Origin: JADLBR01 sp964651705
GTDB lineage: Bacteria > Verrucomicrobiota > Verrucomicrobiia > JADLBR01
Direction of reading: 5' to 3'
DNA: 64,000 nt
Assembly: GCA_964651705.1 (NCBI GenBank)
Contig: CAZYWZ010000025.1
Coordinates: 1-64,000 of the forward strand
The translations under genes and the position numbers were made by a program. The number at the start of each line of letters is the position of its first letter. Positions within the stretch are counted from its first letter, which is position 1. Positions 25,107-34,196 of this stretch are shown piece after piece. The notes beneath the pieces were generated by a model that did not search any database, was not told where the DNA came from, and saw only the letters and a program-made list of their open reading frames with translations.

Positions 25107-26575
25107 AGCTCCGCACCGCGCCCTTCGTCGGCGCCCGCTGGCTCGAAGGCTCGCCCGCCGGAACCTTCCCCGTCACAAACCCCGCAACCGGCGACACCCT
25201 CGCCCATGTCCAGCCCGCCTCCCGCGAGGACATGCGCGCCGCCGCCGCAGCGGCCCACCGGGCCTTCCGCGAGACGTGGGGCCCCATGAACCCCTACGCC
25301 CGCGCCGCACTCCTCCACAGGGTCGGCGATGCCATCGAAAAACACGCCGACTTCATCGCCGGCGTCGAGTCCGATGACGTCGGAAAACCCATCTTCGAGA
25401 GCAAGAACATCGACGTCGCCAGCGCCGCCGCCACCGTCCATCACTTCGCCGATGCAGCCATCGACCTCGCCGGCGACCTCAAGCCCTCGCCCTTCAACGA
25501 GGTCTTCGACTACACCCTGCGCGAGCCAATCGGCGTCGTCGGCGCCATCATCCCATGGAACTTCCCCTTCCTCATCGCCGCCCGCAAGATCGCCTCCGCC
25601 CTCGCCGCCGGAAACACCATCGTCATCAAGCCCGCCACCTGGGCCCCCCTGAGCACCCTGCTATTCGGCGAGATCTTCCTTGAGGCGGGCATGCCCGCGG
25701 GCGTCCTGAACATCGTCCCCGGCGGTGGCGGCGATGCCGGCGCCGTGTTCTCCGAAACCCCAGAGATCGAAGAGATTTCTTTCACCGGCTCGACCGAGAT
25801 CGGCACCCTCCTATACGGCGCCTGCGCCCCGCACCTCAAGGGCTGCACCCTCGAACTCGGCGGCAAGAGCCCCGCGCTCGTCCTCCCGGACTGCGACCTC
25901 GACGAGACCGTCGCAGGCACCCTCTTTGGCGCCTTCCTGAATCAGGGCGAATGCTGCTGCGGGCTCACCCGCCTCATTGTCCACGACGCCATCTACGACG
26001 AATTCGTCCCCCGATTCGTGGAGGCCACCAGAGCCATCCCCGTCGGCACACCCCGCGACGAGGCCACCCGCATGGGCCCGCTCGTCCACCCCGATCACAT
26101 GAACGCGGTCCTCGCACACCTCCAGTCTGCCCGCGACGAAGGCGCCACCATCCTCTGCGGCGGCGAGCGCCTCACCCAAGGCCCGCTGGCCAAGGGCAAC
26201 TTCCTCTCCCCCGCCGTCATCGCCGATGTCACGCCCACGATGCGCGTCTGGAAAGAGGAGATCTTCGGCCCCGTCGTCGTGGTCACCCGCGGCAAGGATG
26301 TCGACGACATGATCGCCCAGGCCAACGATACCCCCTACGGCCTCGCCGCCAGCATCTGGACCACCAACGTCAAGGCGGCCCATTCCCTCGTCCGCAGGAT
26401 CCATGCAGGCACCGTGTGGGTCAACCTGCACAACTTCGTCTTCCCCGGTGCCCCCTACGGCGGCTACGGCGCCAGCGGCGTCGGCACCGAACTCGGACGC
26501 GAGGGACTCCTCGCCCTAACCCGCCCCAAGAACGTCATGGTCAGCCTATTCCCGGAGGGTTTCCAATGGTATTGA
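25103..26575 (+). CDS. NAD(P)-dependent aldehyde dehydrogenase
   Basis: A 490-residue enzyme oxidising an aldehyde to an acid. Conserved parts: GVVGAIIPWNFPF (cofactor pocket), FTGSTEIG, LELGGKSP with the general-base Glu, and FLNQGECCCG with the catalytic Cys at about residue 285. The C-terminal GGYGASGVGTELGREGL resembles betaine/lactaldehyde/aldose dehydrogenases. A good AAGGAG site lies 9 nt before the ATG. Lactaldehyde, released by fucose or rhamnose breakdown, is a plausible substrate given the context. The gene overlaps FAH by 4 bp and HzsA-like 2 by 10 bp. Confidence 0.92.
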   Translation: MKLRTAPFVGARWLEGSPAGTFPVTNPATGDTLAHVQPASREDMRAAAAAAHRAFRETWGPMNPYARAALLHRVGDAIEKHADFIAGVESDDVGKPIFESKNIDVASAAATVHHFADAAIDLAGDLKPSPFNEVFDYTLREPIGVVGAIIPWNFPFLIAARKIASALAAGNTIVIKPATWAPLSTLLFGEIFLEAGMPAGVLNIVPGGGGDAGAVFSETPEIEEISFTGSTEIGTLLYGACAPHLKGCTLELGGKSPALVLPDCDLDETVAGTLFGAFLNQGECCCGLTRLIVHDAIYDEFVPRFVEATRAIPVGTPRDEATRMGPLVHPDHMNAVLAHLQSARDEGATILCGGERLTQGPLAKGNFLSPAVIADVTPTMRVWKEEIFGPVVVVTRGKDVDDMIAQANDTPYGLAASIWTTNVKAAHSLVRRIHAGTVWVNLHNFVFPGAPYGGYGASGVGTELGREGLLALTRPKNVMVSLFPEGFQWY

Positions 26576-29500
26576 AGCAGAAGCGTGAGGCAGACATTCC
26601 TGTCTGCCCCCACAGGCCAAGCACCCTCGCTGCCGCCTCCCTTTTCACCCTCATCCTAACCCTTCCTCCGCCATCTCCCTCTTCGGCCTCATCGCCAGCC
26701 ACCCAACCCCCCAACAAACCACTCCTCGCCCACTGGACCTTCGACGAACCCGCGGGCGACACCTGTCGCGACGCTTCCGGCAATGGCGCGCACGCGACGA
26801 TCCCCGCCTCATCCCCGGGGATCACCCGCACCATCGGCCCCTTCCAAGGCGCCCTCGCCTTCCAGGGCGCCCATAGCCTCGCCTGCACCCACATCCCCAA
26901 CCTCGGGCCCCTCCCGAAAATCACCCTATCCGCCTGGCTCCAGCCCAAGTCCTTCGACCGCTACAACGAGATCTTCCGCAAAGAGGACGGAAACAATCGC
27001 ATCCTCTTCTCCTTCCAAGAGAACGGCACCGTACTCGCCCTCGGCCTGAACATCGGCGGCTACGTGGAATGCGACGCGGCGCTCGATCCGAAACGGTTGC
27101 TCGACGGCGAATGGCACCATGCCGCCGCCACCTTCGACGGCAAGACCATGCGCGTCTTCCTCGACGGCCTGGAGATCGGTCGCCGCGAGCGACCCGGCAC
27201 CATCACCGCCGGAGGCCCCGCGCCCGCCGCCATCGGCTCCACCCGCGGCCACGAGTGCTTCCAGGGCGCCATGGACGACCTCCGCACCTACGCCACCGCG
27301 CTGACCCCCGCAGAGGTCGCCTCCCTCCACGCCCACGGCACCGAGGCCATCGCCAAATCCAAAGCCGCCGCCGCGAAAACCCTCGCCGCACTATTCGCCC
27401 CGCGCGACACCTTCGCCGACACCCTCGCGGCCTCGAGGCGCAACTCCTTCGAAAAACAACTGCGCCTCGATGCCAATGTGGCGCGGGGTTTCCTCGCGAG
27501 CCTCCAGACCCGGTTCCCCGAGGAATGCCGCCTCTTCCGCCTGTGGACCAACGCCGACCCCGTCGCTTATCTCCGTGCCACTGGGAATGATTTCCATACC
27601 GCGGTCACGGAGCGGCTCATTGGCATGCTTGTTGAATACCGCCCCGTGACCAAGGCCCAATGGTCCGCTCAGAGTGCCGCCGACAAGGCCCGATGGGAAG
27701 AGGCCGCCGCATTGGAGAAACGGCTGGCGGCGCTCAAGGCGCGCGGCGACGAGACCCAATTCTCGCCCGAGTGGATCGACCTGATGCGGGACATCGCCGC
27801 CGACATCCAATGGAGGCCCCAAGAGCACGAGGCCGTCGCGCCATACATCCCGCCAACCACCCCGCAGACACGGAACCTCACCGCCGCCGAGGGCCGCGAG
27901 GCCCTCGAGCGCGACTGGCTCCGCCAGGCCGACGGCGCACCCACCCGCGACCACATCGCCACCGAGATCCGGCGGGCGAGGGAACTCGCCGCCCGGCTCC
28001 CGGGGGCCAACCTCGCGCAGGAACTCGGGGTGCTATCCGAACTCGAGACGCGGTCCGGGACCACCGGCGCGGACCTGCCGTCGCTCTACCTGCAGGCCCG
28101 TACCGCCAAGCGCAGCATCATGCTCAAAAACCCCGCCCTCGATTTCCGCCGCCTCGTCTTTGTCGATATGCCTTTTCCCGCCGGCAAGGAGTGGAAGCAC
28201 GAGACCCGCCACCGCCTCGGCTACATGGCCGTCCCCGGCGCGCGCCTTCTCGTGCTCGATGGACTGCGCCCGGATGGGAAAGTCACCCAGCTCATGCCCC
28301 AGCCCCCGCTCCACGGCGCATTCTGGCGCCCCGACGTTTCCTGGGACGGCACGAAGATCCTCTTCTGCCACAAGCCCCATAACGAAAAATCCTTTCACCT
28401 CTACGAGATCGGTGCCGATGGCTCGGGCCTCCGCCAGCTCACGGACGGCCCCTTCGATGACCTCGATCCCATCTACCTGCCCGACGGCCATATCCTCTTC
28501 TGCACCACCCGCGCCCACACCTACGTGCGCTGCATGCCCCCCACGAGCGCCTTCCCCCTCGCGCGATGCGACGCCGACGGGAAGAACATCCGCGTCGTCT
28601 CCGCGAACAACGAACCCGATTATCTCCCGTCGGTCATGAACGATGGCCGCGTGATCTACACCCGCTGGGAATACACCGACAAGCCGCTCTGGCGCGCGCA
28701 GAAACTCTGGACCATCAACCCCGACGGCACCCAGGTCCAGATGTTCTGGGGGAACCAGTCCGTCTGGCCAGACGTGATGAAGGACGCCCGCGCAATCCCC
28801 GGAAGCCGCCGCGTCATGTTCACCGGCTGCGGGCACCACGACTGGTTCGCGGGCTCCGTGGGCATCGTCGATCCCGACGGCGGGCGAGACTTCCCCCACG
28901 GCCTCACCAAAATCACCGCCGAGATCCCCTGGCCCGAATGCGGCAACGGCCCCACCGATCGCATCGAATCCCCCCGATATCTGCCCGGCGGCAAATTCAC
29001 GGCCTATTACTCCCCCTGTCCCTTGAACGGGCACGACTTCCTCGTCTCCGCCAATCGCGGCGACGGATTCGCGCTCTACCTCATGGACGTCGATGGCAAC
29101 GCGGAACTGATCTACGAGGGGACCCACAACATCTTCCACGCCATGCCGCTCCGCCCGCGTCCCGTGCCCCCCATCGTGCCCGACCGCGTCGCGTGGCCCA
29201 GCGCCGACGACACCTCCCCCGCGGCCGACGGCGTCATCTTCAGCGCCAACGTCTTCGAGGGCGCACCGCGGGAGTTGCGCGACAAGGCAAGGCACTTGCG
29301 CGTCCTGCACATCGATCCCAAAACCTACACGTATTGGTACAGGCGGCCCTACCTCTCCACCGGCCCCGTGGTCTCCGGCCTCCAATCCGAGGGCGTCAAG
29401 CGCGTGCTCGGCACCGTGCCGATCGCACCCGATGGCTCGGTCTCCTTCCACGCGCCCCCCGGCAAGGCGCTGCACTTCCAACTCCTGGATGAAGACTATC

Positions 29501-30234
29501 GCGCCCTGCAGACGATGCGGAGCTTCGTCGGCGTCATGCCGGGCGAATATCGTGGCTGCCTCGGCTGCCATGAGCAACACAGCCGCGCCCCCGTCGTCGC
29601 CGCGGGCGCCCGAGCCCTCGCCCAACCACCCCGCCACATCACACCCCCGCCATGGCCAGACACCACCGTGAGTTACCCGCGCTACGCCCGCCCCGTTCTG
29701 GATAAGTACTGCGCCAAGTGCCACGAGGGCGACGGCGAGGGACGCAAGACGCTCGACCTGACGGCCCGCCCCGGAAAACTCGATTTCGACGAGGTCTATT
29801 GGCTCCTCATCGGGCAACCCACCTGGGGCAAGCCCTACGAATTGCCCAAGGAATGCCCGCCCGGCTTCGGCATCGCCGACACCCTCCTCGTCGAAAGCTA
29901 CGGCAAACTCGACCCCGTCGCCTACCAGACGCCCCCGCCCATGACCCGCCTCTCGTACCGCAGCCGCCTGGTCGACATCGCCTCCAGCGGCAAACACCAC
30001 GGCGTGCAAGTCGACCCCATCAGCCTGCAACGGCTCATCTGCTGGGTGGACACGATGTGCCCGTACCGGGGCGACGAAGAGGTCCGCCAGGAACCCGACC
30101 CCGAATTCCAGGGCGTCGATTGGCTCGCCGTCCGCCCACGCGTCCAGACCGCGCCCGTCGTGGATCGCTTTCGCATCCCGTCCTACCAAGACTATAATTT
30201 CACCGTCGCCAATCCCGCACAGGAGACACCATGA
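26566..30234 (+). CDS. HzsA-like secreted diheme beta-propeller protein 2, with N-terminal LamG domain
   Basis: A 1222-residue exported protein. The N-terminus carries an in-frame palindromic repeat (ADIPVC at residues 9-14) before a hydrophobic signal (LAAASLFTLILTL). Residues about 45-255 form a LamG/ConA-like lectin domain (LLAHWTFDEPAGDTCRDASG, WHHAAATFDG). Propeller motifs (GSGLRQLTDGPFDDLDPIYL) cover about 515-860. Heme sites are CLGCH at 998 and CAKCH at 1049. The start ATG lies inside the ALDH gene, giving a 10-bp overlap. The lectin domain suggests anchoring to glycan. Function otherwise as unclear as for its paralogues. Confidence 0.78.
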   Translation: MVLKQKREADIPVCPHRPSTLAAASLFTLILTLPPPSPSSASSPATQPPNKPLLAHWTFDEPAGDTCRDASGNGAHATIPASSPGITRTIGPFQGALAFQGAHSLACTHIPNLGPLPKITLSAWLQPKSFDRYNEIFRKEDGNNRILFSFQENGTVLALGLNIGGYVECDAALDPKRLLDGEWHHAAATFDGKTMRVFLDGLEIGRRERPGTITAGGPAPAAIGSTRGHECFQGAMDDLRTYATALTPAEVASLHAHGTEAIAKSKAAAAKTLAALFAPRDTFADTLAASRRNSFEKQLRLDANVARGFLASLQTRFPEECRLFRLWTNADPVAYLRATGNDFHTAVTERLIGMLVEYRPVTKAQWSAQSAADKARWEEAAALEKRLAALKARGDETQFSPEWIDLMRDIAADIQWRPQEHEAVAPYIPPTTPQTRNLTAAEGREALERDWLRQADGAPTRDHIATEIRRARELAARLPGANLAQELGVLSELETRSGTTGADLPSLYLQARTAKRSIMLKNPALDFRRLVFVDMPFPAGKEWKHETRHRLGYMAVPGARLLVLDGLRPDGKVTQLMPQPPLHGAFWRPDVSWDGTKILFCHKPHNEKSFHLYEIGADGSGLRQLTDGPFDDLDPIYLPDGHILFCTTRAHTYVRCMPPTSAFPLARCDADGKNIRVVSANNEPDYLPSVMNDGRVIYTRWEYTDKPLWRAQKLWTINPDGTQVQMFWGNQSVWPDVMKDARAIPGSRRVMFTGCGHHDWFAGSVGIVDPDGGRDFPHGLTKITAEIPWPECGNGPTDRIESPRYLPGGKFTAYYSPCPLNGHDFLVSANRGDGFALYLMDVDGNAELIYEGTHNIFHAMPLRPRPVPPIVPDRVAWPSADDTSPAADGVIFSANVFEGAPRELRDKARHLRVLHIDPKTYTYWYRRPYLSTGPVVSGLQSEGVKRVLGTVPIAPDGSVSFHAPPGKALHFQLLDEDYRALQTMRSFVGVMPGEYRGCLGCHEQHSRAPVVAAGARALAQPPRHITPPPWPDTTVSYPRYARPVLDKYCAKCHEGDGEGRKTLDLTARPGKLDFDEVYWLLIGQPTWGKPYELPKECPPGFGIADTLLVESYGKLDPVAYQTPPPMTRLSYRSRLVDIASSGKHHGVQVDPISLQRLICWVDTMCPYRGDEEVRQEPDPEFQGVDWLAVRPRVQTAPVVDRFRIPSYQDYNFTVANPAQETP
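26589..26608. repeat. GGCAGACA-TTCC-TGTCTGCC palindrome, copy 1 (inside CDS)
   Basis: A perfect 8-bp-arm hairpin with a TTCC loop, identical at 36289-36308 and 48817-48836. Here it is read as codons for ADIPVC in the n-region of the HzsA-like 2 signal peptide. Confidence 0.85.
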
Positions 30235-33200
30235 GCGCACGGCTCACAGCAATATCGGTCACGGCGTGGCTCGGGGCCTCGCTTGCCACGCAGGCCCTCG
30301 GACCCACCCGCGTCGAGCCCGAAATCGCCCCCCTTCCCCCGCTCGCCACGCACGCGAAACGCGGCACCCTCCAGCAGACCCTCCTCGACACGCGCGATGC
30401 CCTTGGACACTGGCAACAGGAGCAGGCCGCCGCGCGGGCGTGCGTCACCCTCGGCCCTTGGCACGCGACGGCACCAATGCCATTCGATGCGCCCCCAGCC
30501 GACGCCGATCCCGCGGCAAAGGCCCCCAACGGCAAACCCCTCTGGACCGCTCGCCCCGGCTGGAAAGACGGACAGTTCGTTCCCCTCACCCCGCCCGGTC
30601 AAAACCATACCCCCGCCTCCCTGGGCCTCACCCGGACCATCACCGCCTCAAATCCCGTCGCACTGTCCATCGGCATCGGCGGCGGGGACCGATTGGAGAT
30701 CTGGCTCAACGGGCAACGCACCCACGACCTCGACACCCGCCTCCGCTTCGAGCGCTACGGCACCGGCGAGGCCACCGACCAGATCCTCAACGACCAATGC
30801 ATCACCGACCTTCAACTCGAACAGGGAGAAAACCGCCTCCTCATCCGGATCGCCCAGCGGCAGATCGACCGCCGACGGGCCTTCCGCCTCTGGTTCCGTC
30901 ACGCCCCAGATCCTGTCCCCCACCTCTGGAAACACATTCGCCACGATTTCCCCCCTCACGAGAACCGCCTGCTCGAAGCCGTCCCACACACCTGGTTTGA
31001 AAACGCGGGCTGGCTCGCCGCCGCCGATGCGCAACCCGAACGCGACTTTCTTGTCTCCACCTTCGAGCGAAACGCGCCACTGGCGCAGTCCCTGCGCCCC
31101 TGCCTCGCTGACCTCGATGCCGCCAGGACCCCGCCCGACGACCCCCGCTGGCTCAACCTCTGCGTCGGCGCCGCCGAGGCCGACCACGCCCTTTCCGATC
31201 TCGCAAAACTCCGCGCCGCCATCGACGAGCTCGGCCACGGTTTCCCGGATCAATTTCCCGCCGCCGACCTCGCGCGCCAGACCGACGGCCTCCGCGACGC
31301 CATCCTCGCCGCCGCCGACGCGCTCGACCCGGCCCAGGGCGCCACCCGGACCCTCATTTCGGATGTCGAGAAATTGAAACGGGCCGCCCTCGTCGATTCC
31401 AACCCCCTTCTGAAAAATCAACGCCTCCTCTTCGTCCGCCGCTATACCTACGACTCCGCGCACTACTACGACGACTATTACAACGGCATCCGCGACTGGG
31501 GCGGCAATATCTGCGAGTTGGACATCGCCTCCGGCAAGATCCGCGAGATCGTAACCCGACTCGCCGGCGGCATCTTCGACCGCTACGACCTGTCTTTCGA
31601 CGCGAGGCGCCTCGTCTTCGGTTACCGCGCGCCCAAACCCGAGGGCTACCGCATCTGGGAGATCGGCCTCGACGGCAAGGGCCTCCGCCAACTCACCTTC
31701 CCGCCCAAGGATGAGGCCGAGCGCGTCGGGCGCCATAGCGGTTACCCGAAAGACCTGATCGAAAGGGACCCCCGGTACTACGGCCACTGGACCGACGACA
31801 TGCACCCGTGCTACTTGCCCGACGGCCGCATCGCCTTCGTCTCCACCCGCCCCGAGCGCACCGTCCTCTGCGGCGGACACAGCCTCACGACCACCGCCAT
31901 GCATCGCATCGATGCCGACGGCGGCAACCTCCACGAGATCTCGCAGGGCGCCCTCAGCGAGTTCACCCCCGCCCTGCTTTCCGACGGTCGCATCCTCTAC
32001 AACCGCTGGGAGTACGTCTACAAGGGCATCGCCGCCATCCAGCCCCTCTGGGCCGTCAGACCCGATGGCACCGGCTCGGAAGAGATCTATGGCGACAACA
32101 TCGACAACCCAGGCGTCTTTGTCGGCGGTCGACAGATCCCCGGCAAACCCAACCTCCTCGTCGCCACCGGTTGTGGCCACGAGCCCCTCGCCGTAGGCTC
32201 GATCCACCTCATCGATCTCCATAAGGACAAGCGCACGAAAGACGCCATGGTCTCCCTCACGCCCAAGGTGGAAACCCGCGGCCTCCGCGGCCTCTACCAA
32301 TTCCGCAACGGCAAATGGAACGAGCATGACCTCTACGGCCCCTTCTATTGCGACCCGTATCCCCTCGCCGACCCAAAGACGGGCGCCGGCGCCGGGAGGT
32401 TCTTCCTCGTGTCATGCAACCCCCACGCCCGCTACAACGACAAGCGCGCCTACGGCATCTATCTTATAGACACCTTCGGCAACCGCGTCCCCGTCTACCA
32501 GGATCCCGAATTCTCCTGCTGGCAGGCCATGCCCCTCGCCCCGCGGCCCAGGCCGCCCGTCCTTTCACCAGCCAGCGTCGCATCCGCCAAACCCTGCGAT
32601 GCCCCCGAGGCAACCGTCCTCGTCACCGATGTCTATCGCGGACTCGATGGCGTGAAGCCCGGCGCGGTCAAGTACCTCCGCGTCATGGAGCAGATCCCCC
32701 GATCCTGGGTCGCCACACAGATCCACCCCGCCGATAGCGTCCGCGGCCAGCAGCCAGCCATCTCCCTCCACACCCACATCTGGGTCGCGGTCCTCCTCGG
32801 CATCGTCCCCGTCGAATCCGATGGCTCCGCCTGCTTCCAGGTCCCCGCCGACCGCAACATCTTCCTCCATGCCCTGGACGAAAATTTCATGGAGATCCAG
32901 AAGATGCGCACCTTCGTCAACTTTCAGCCCGGGGAGACGCGCTCCTGCATCGGTTGCCACGAGCACCGCAACCAGGCCCCCCAACCGCAACGCCCGCTCG
33001 CGTTGAATGCCCCGCCTCGCGCCATTGCCCCGCAACCCGGCGACGACGGCCCGCGACCCATCCACTACCCCGCAGACGTTCAGCCCATCCTCGATCGCCA
33101 TTGCGTCACCTGCCACGCGGGCGGTGAACCCAAGGCCAAGCTCGATCTCGCGGGCACCCCCACAGACCACTTCTCGATCTCCTACGAGAACCTCCTCCGC

Positions 33201-34196
33201 AAAGGGCTTGTCAACTTCATCCAGGAATGGACCGGCCCCGAGCCCGACAAGGGCGGCCCCTCGTACGTCGCCAGCGGCAGCATGATGCACGCCGAGGCCG
33301 TGCCCCCCTACACCTACGGCTCTCACAAGAGCAGGCTCCTCGACATCATCCGCAAAGGCCACCACGATGTCGCGCTATCCCGCGAGGAATTCGTCCGCCT
33401 CGTCACCTGGGTCGATGCGAACGCCCCCTTCTACGGCTCCTATTTCGGCCGCCGCCACATCGCCGCCAAAGGCCGCCCCGATTTCCGCCCCACGCCCACC
33501 CTCGCCTCCGCCCGCGGCGTGCCACCCGAACCGTTCAAGGCGGAACCCATCCCCGCCGAGATGCTCGCCTGGTGGAAACTCGGCCCATCCGCTGGGGGCA
33601 GTGTCGCCGACGCTTCCGGCCACGGCCGCGGCGCACAAGCCGTCGGCAACATTCCCCATTTCGATGGGGCATCCTCCCTCCAGGCCGGCCAACTCGGCCA
33701 GCAAGAGGCCGTGTCTATCGCAATGTGGGTGCGCGCCGATTCCCTGAACAACCGCTGGAACCCGCTGCTCTTCACCGATGGCGGAGGAACCTCCGCGTTC
33801 CACTTCTCCCTGCTCGATGACGGAACCCCCAACGTCGCCATCAACATCGGCGGAAAACAGTGGGCCCACAATCGCGCCAATGCCTCCCTCGCCCGTGGCC
33901 GCTGGCACCACCTCGCCGTCGTCTGCGACCCCCGCTGCGGCGGGACCATCCAGTTCTACATCGATGGTGAGCCCTCCGCCGCATCCCCACTCGATCTAGC
34001 CGTGCCCCTCGACCTCTCCGCCTTCCGCATCGGCGCATGGTCCAGCTGGGCCAACCAGCCCAACAACAACTTCCATGGCGCCATCCGCGACGTCCGCATC
34101 TACCGCGGCTCCCTTTCCCCATCCGACATCCGCGATCTCGCCAAAGGGCACCCCGATGCGACTCCCAACCCCAAGATCTCCCAAATCACACCATGA
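30231..34196 (+). CDS. HzsA-like secreted diheme beta-propeller protein 3, with C-terminal LamG domain
   Basis: A 1321-residue exported protein, the longest of the four. Signal MSARLTAISVTAWLGASLAT. Residues about 120-225 look like a beta-sandwich of PA14/galactose-binding type (DRLEIWLNGQRTHDL). Propeller repeats (DGKGLRQLTFPPKDEAERVG) run over about 390-770. Hemes: CIGCH at 906 and CVTCH at 958. Residues about 1112-1310 form a LamG-like domain (WWKLGPSAGGSVADASGHGR, RWHHLAVVCD), here at the C-terminus rather than the N-terminus as in protein 2. AGGAG lies just upstream of the ATG, which overlaps the previous stop (ATGA). Confidence 0.8.
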   Translation: MSARLTAISVTAWLGASLATQALGPTRVEPEIAPLPPLATHAKRGTLQQTLLDTRDALGHWQQEQAAARACVTLGPWHATAPMPFDAPPADADPAAKAPNGKPLWTARPGWKDGQFVPLTPPGQNHTPASLGLTRTITASNPVALSIGIGGGDRLEIWLNGQRTHDLDTRLRFERYGTGEATDQILNDQCITDLQLEQGENRLLIRIAQRQIDRRRAFRLWFRHAPDPVPHLWKHIRHDFPPHENRLLEAVPHTWFENAGWLAAADAQPERDFLVSTFERNAPLAQSLRPCLADLDAARTPPDDPRWLNLCVGAAEADHALSDLAKLRAAIDELGHGFPDQFPAADLARQTDGLRDAILAAADALDPAQGATRTLISDVEKLKRAALVDSNPLLKNQRLLFVRRYTYDSAHYYDDYYNGIRDWGGNICELDIASGKIREIVTRLAGGIFDRYDLSFDARRLVFGYRAPKPEGYRIWEIGLDGKGLRQLTFPPKDEAERVGRHSGYPKDLIERDPRYYGHWTDDMHPCYLPDGRIAFVSTRPERTVLCGGHSLTTTAMHRIDADGGNLHEISQGALSEFTPALLSDGRILYNRWEYVYKGIAAIQPLWAVRPDGTGSEEIYGDNIDNPGVFVGGRQIPGKPNLLVATGCGHEPLAVGSIHLIDLHKDKRTKDAMVSLTPKVETRGLRGLYQFRNGKWNEHDLYGPFYCDPYPLADPKTGAGAGRFFLVSCNPHARYNDKRAYGIYLIDTFGNRVPVYQDPEFSCWQAMPLAPRPRPPVLSPASVASAKPCDAPEATVLVTDVYRGLDGVKPGAVKYLRVMEQIPRSWVATQIHPADSVRGQQPAISLHTHIWVAVLLGIVPVESDGSACFQVPADRNIFLHALDENFMEIQKMRTFVNFQPGETRSCIGCHEHRNQAPQPQRPLALNAPPRAIAPQPGDDGPRPIHYPADVQPILDRHCVTCHAGGEPKAKLDLAGTPTDHFSISYENLLRKGLVNFIQEWTGPEPDKGGPSYVASGSMMHAEAVPPYTYGSHKSRLLDIIRKGHHDVALSREEFVRLVTWVDANAPFYGSYFGRRHIAAKGRPDFRPTPTLASARGVPPEPFKAEPIPAEMLAWWKLGPSAGGSVADASGHGRGAQAVGNIPHFDGASSLQAGQLGQQEAVSIAMWVRADSLNNRWNPLLFTDGGGTSAFHFSLLDDGTPNVAINIGGKQWAHNRANASLARGRWHHLAVVCDPRCGGTIQFYIDGEPSAASPLDLAVPLDLSAFRIGAWSSWANQPNNNFHGAIRDVRIYRGSLSPSDIRDLAKGHPDATPNPKISQITP

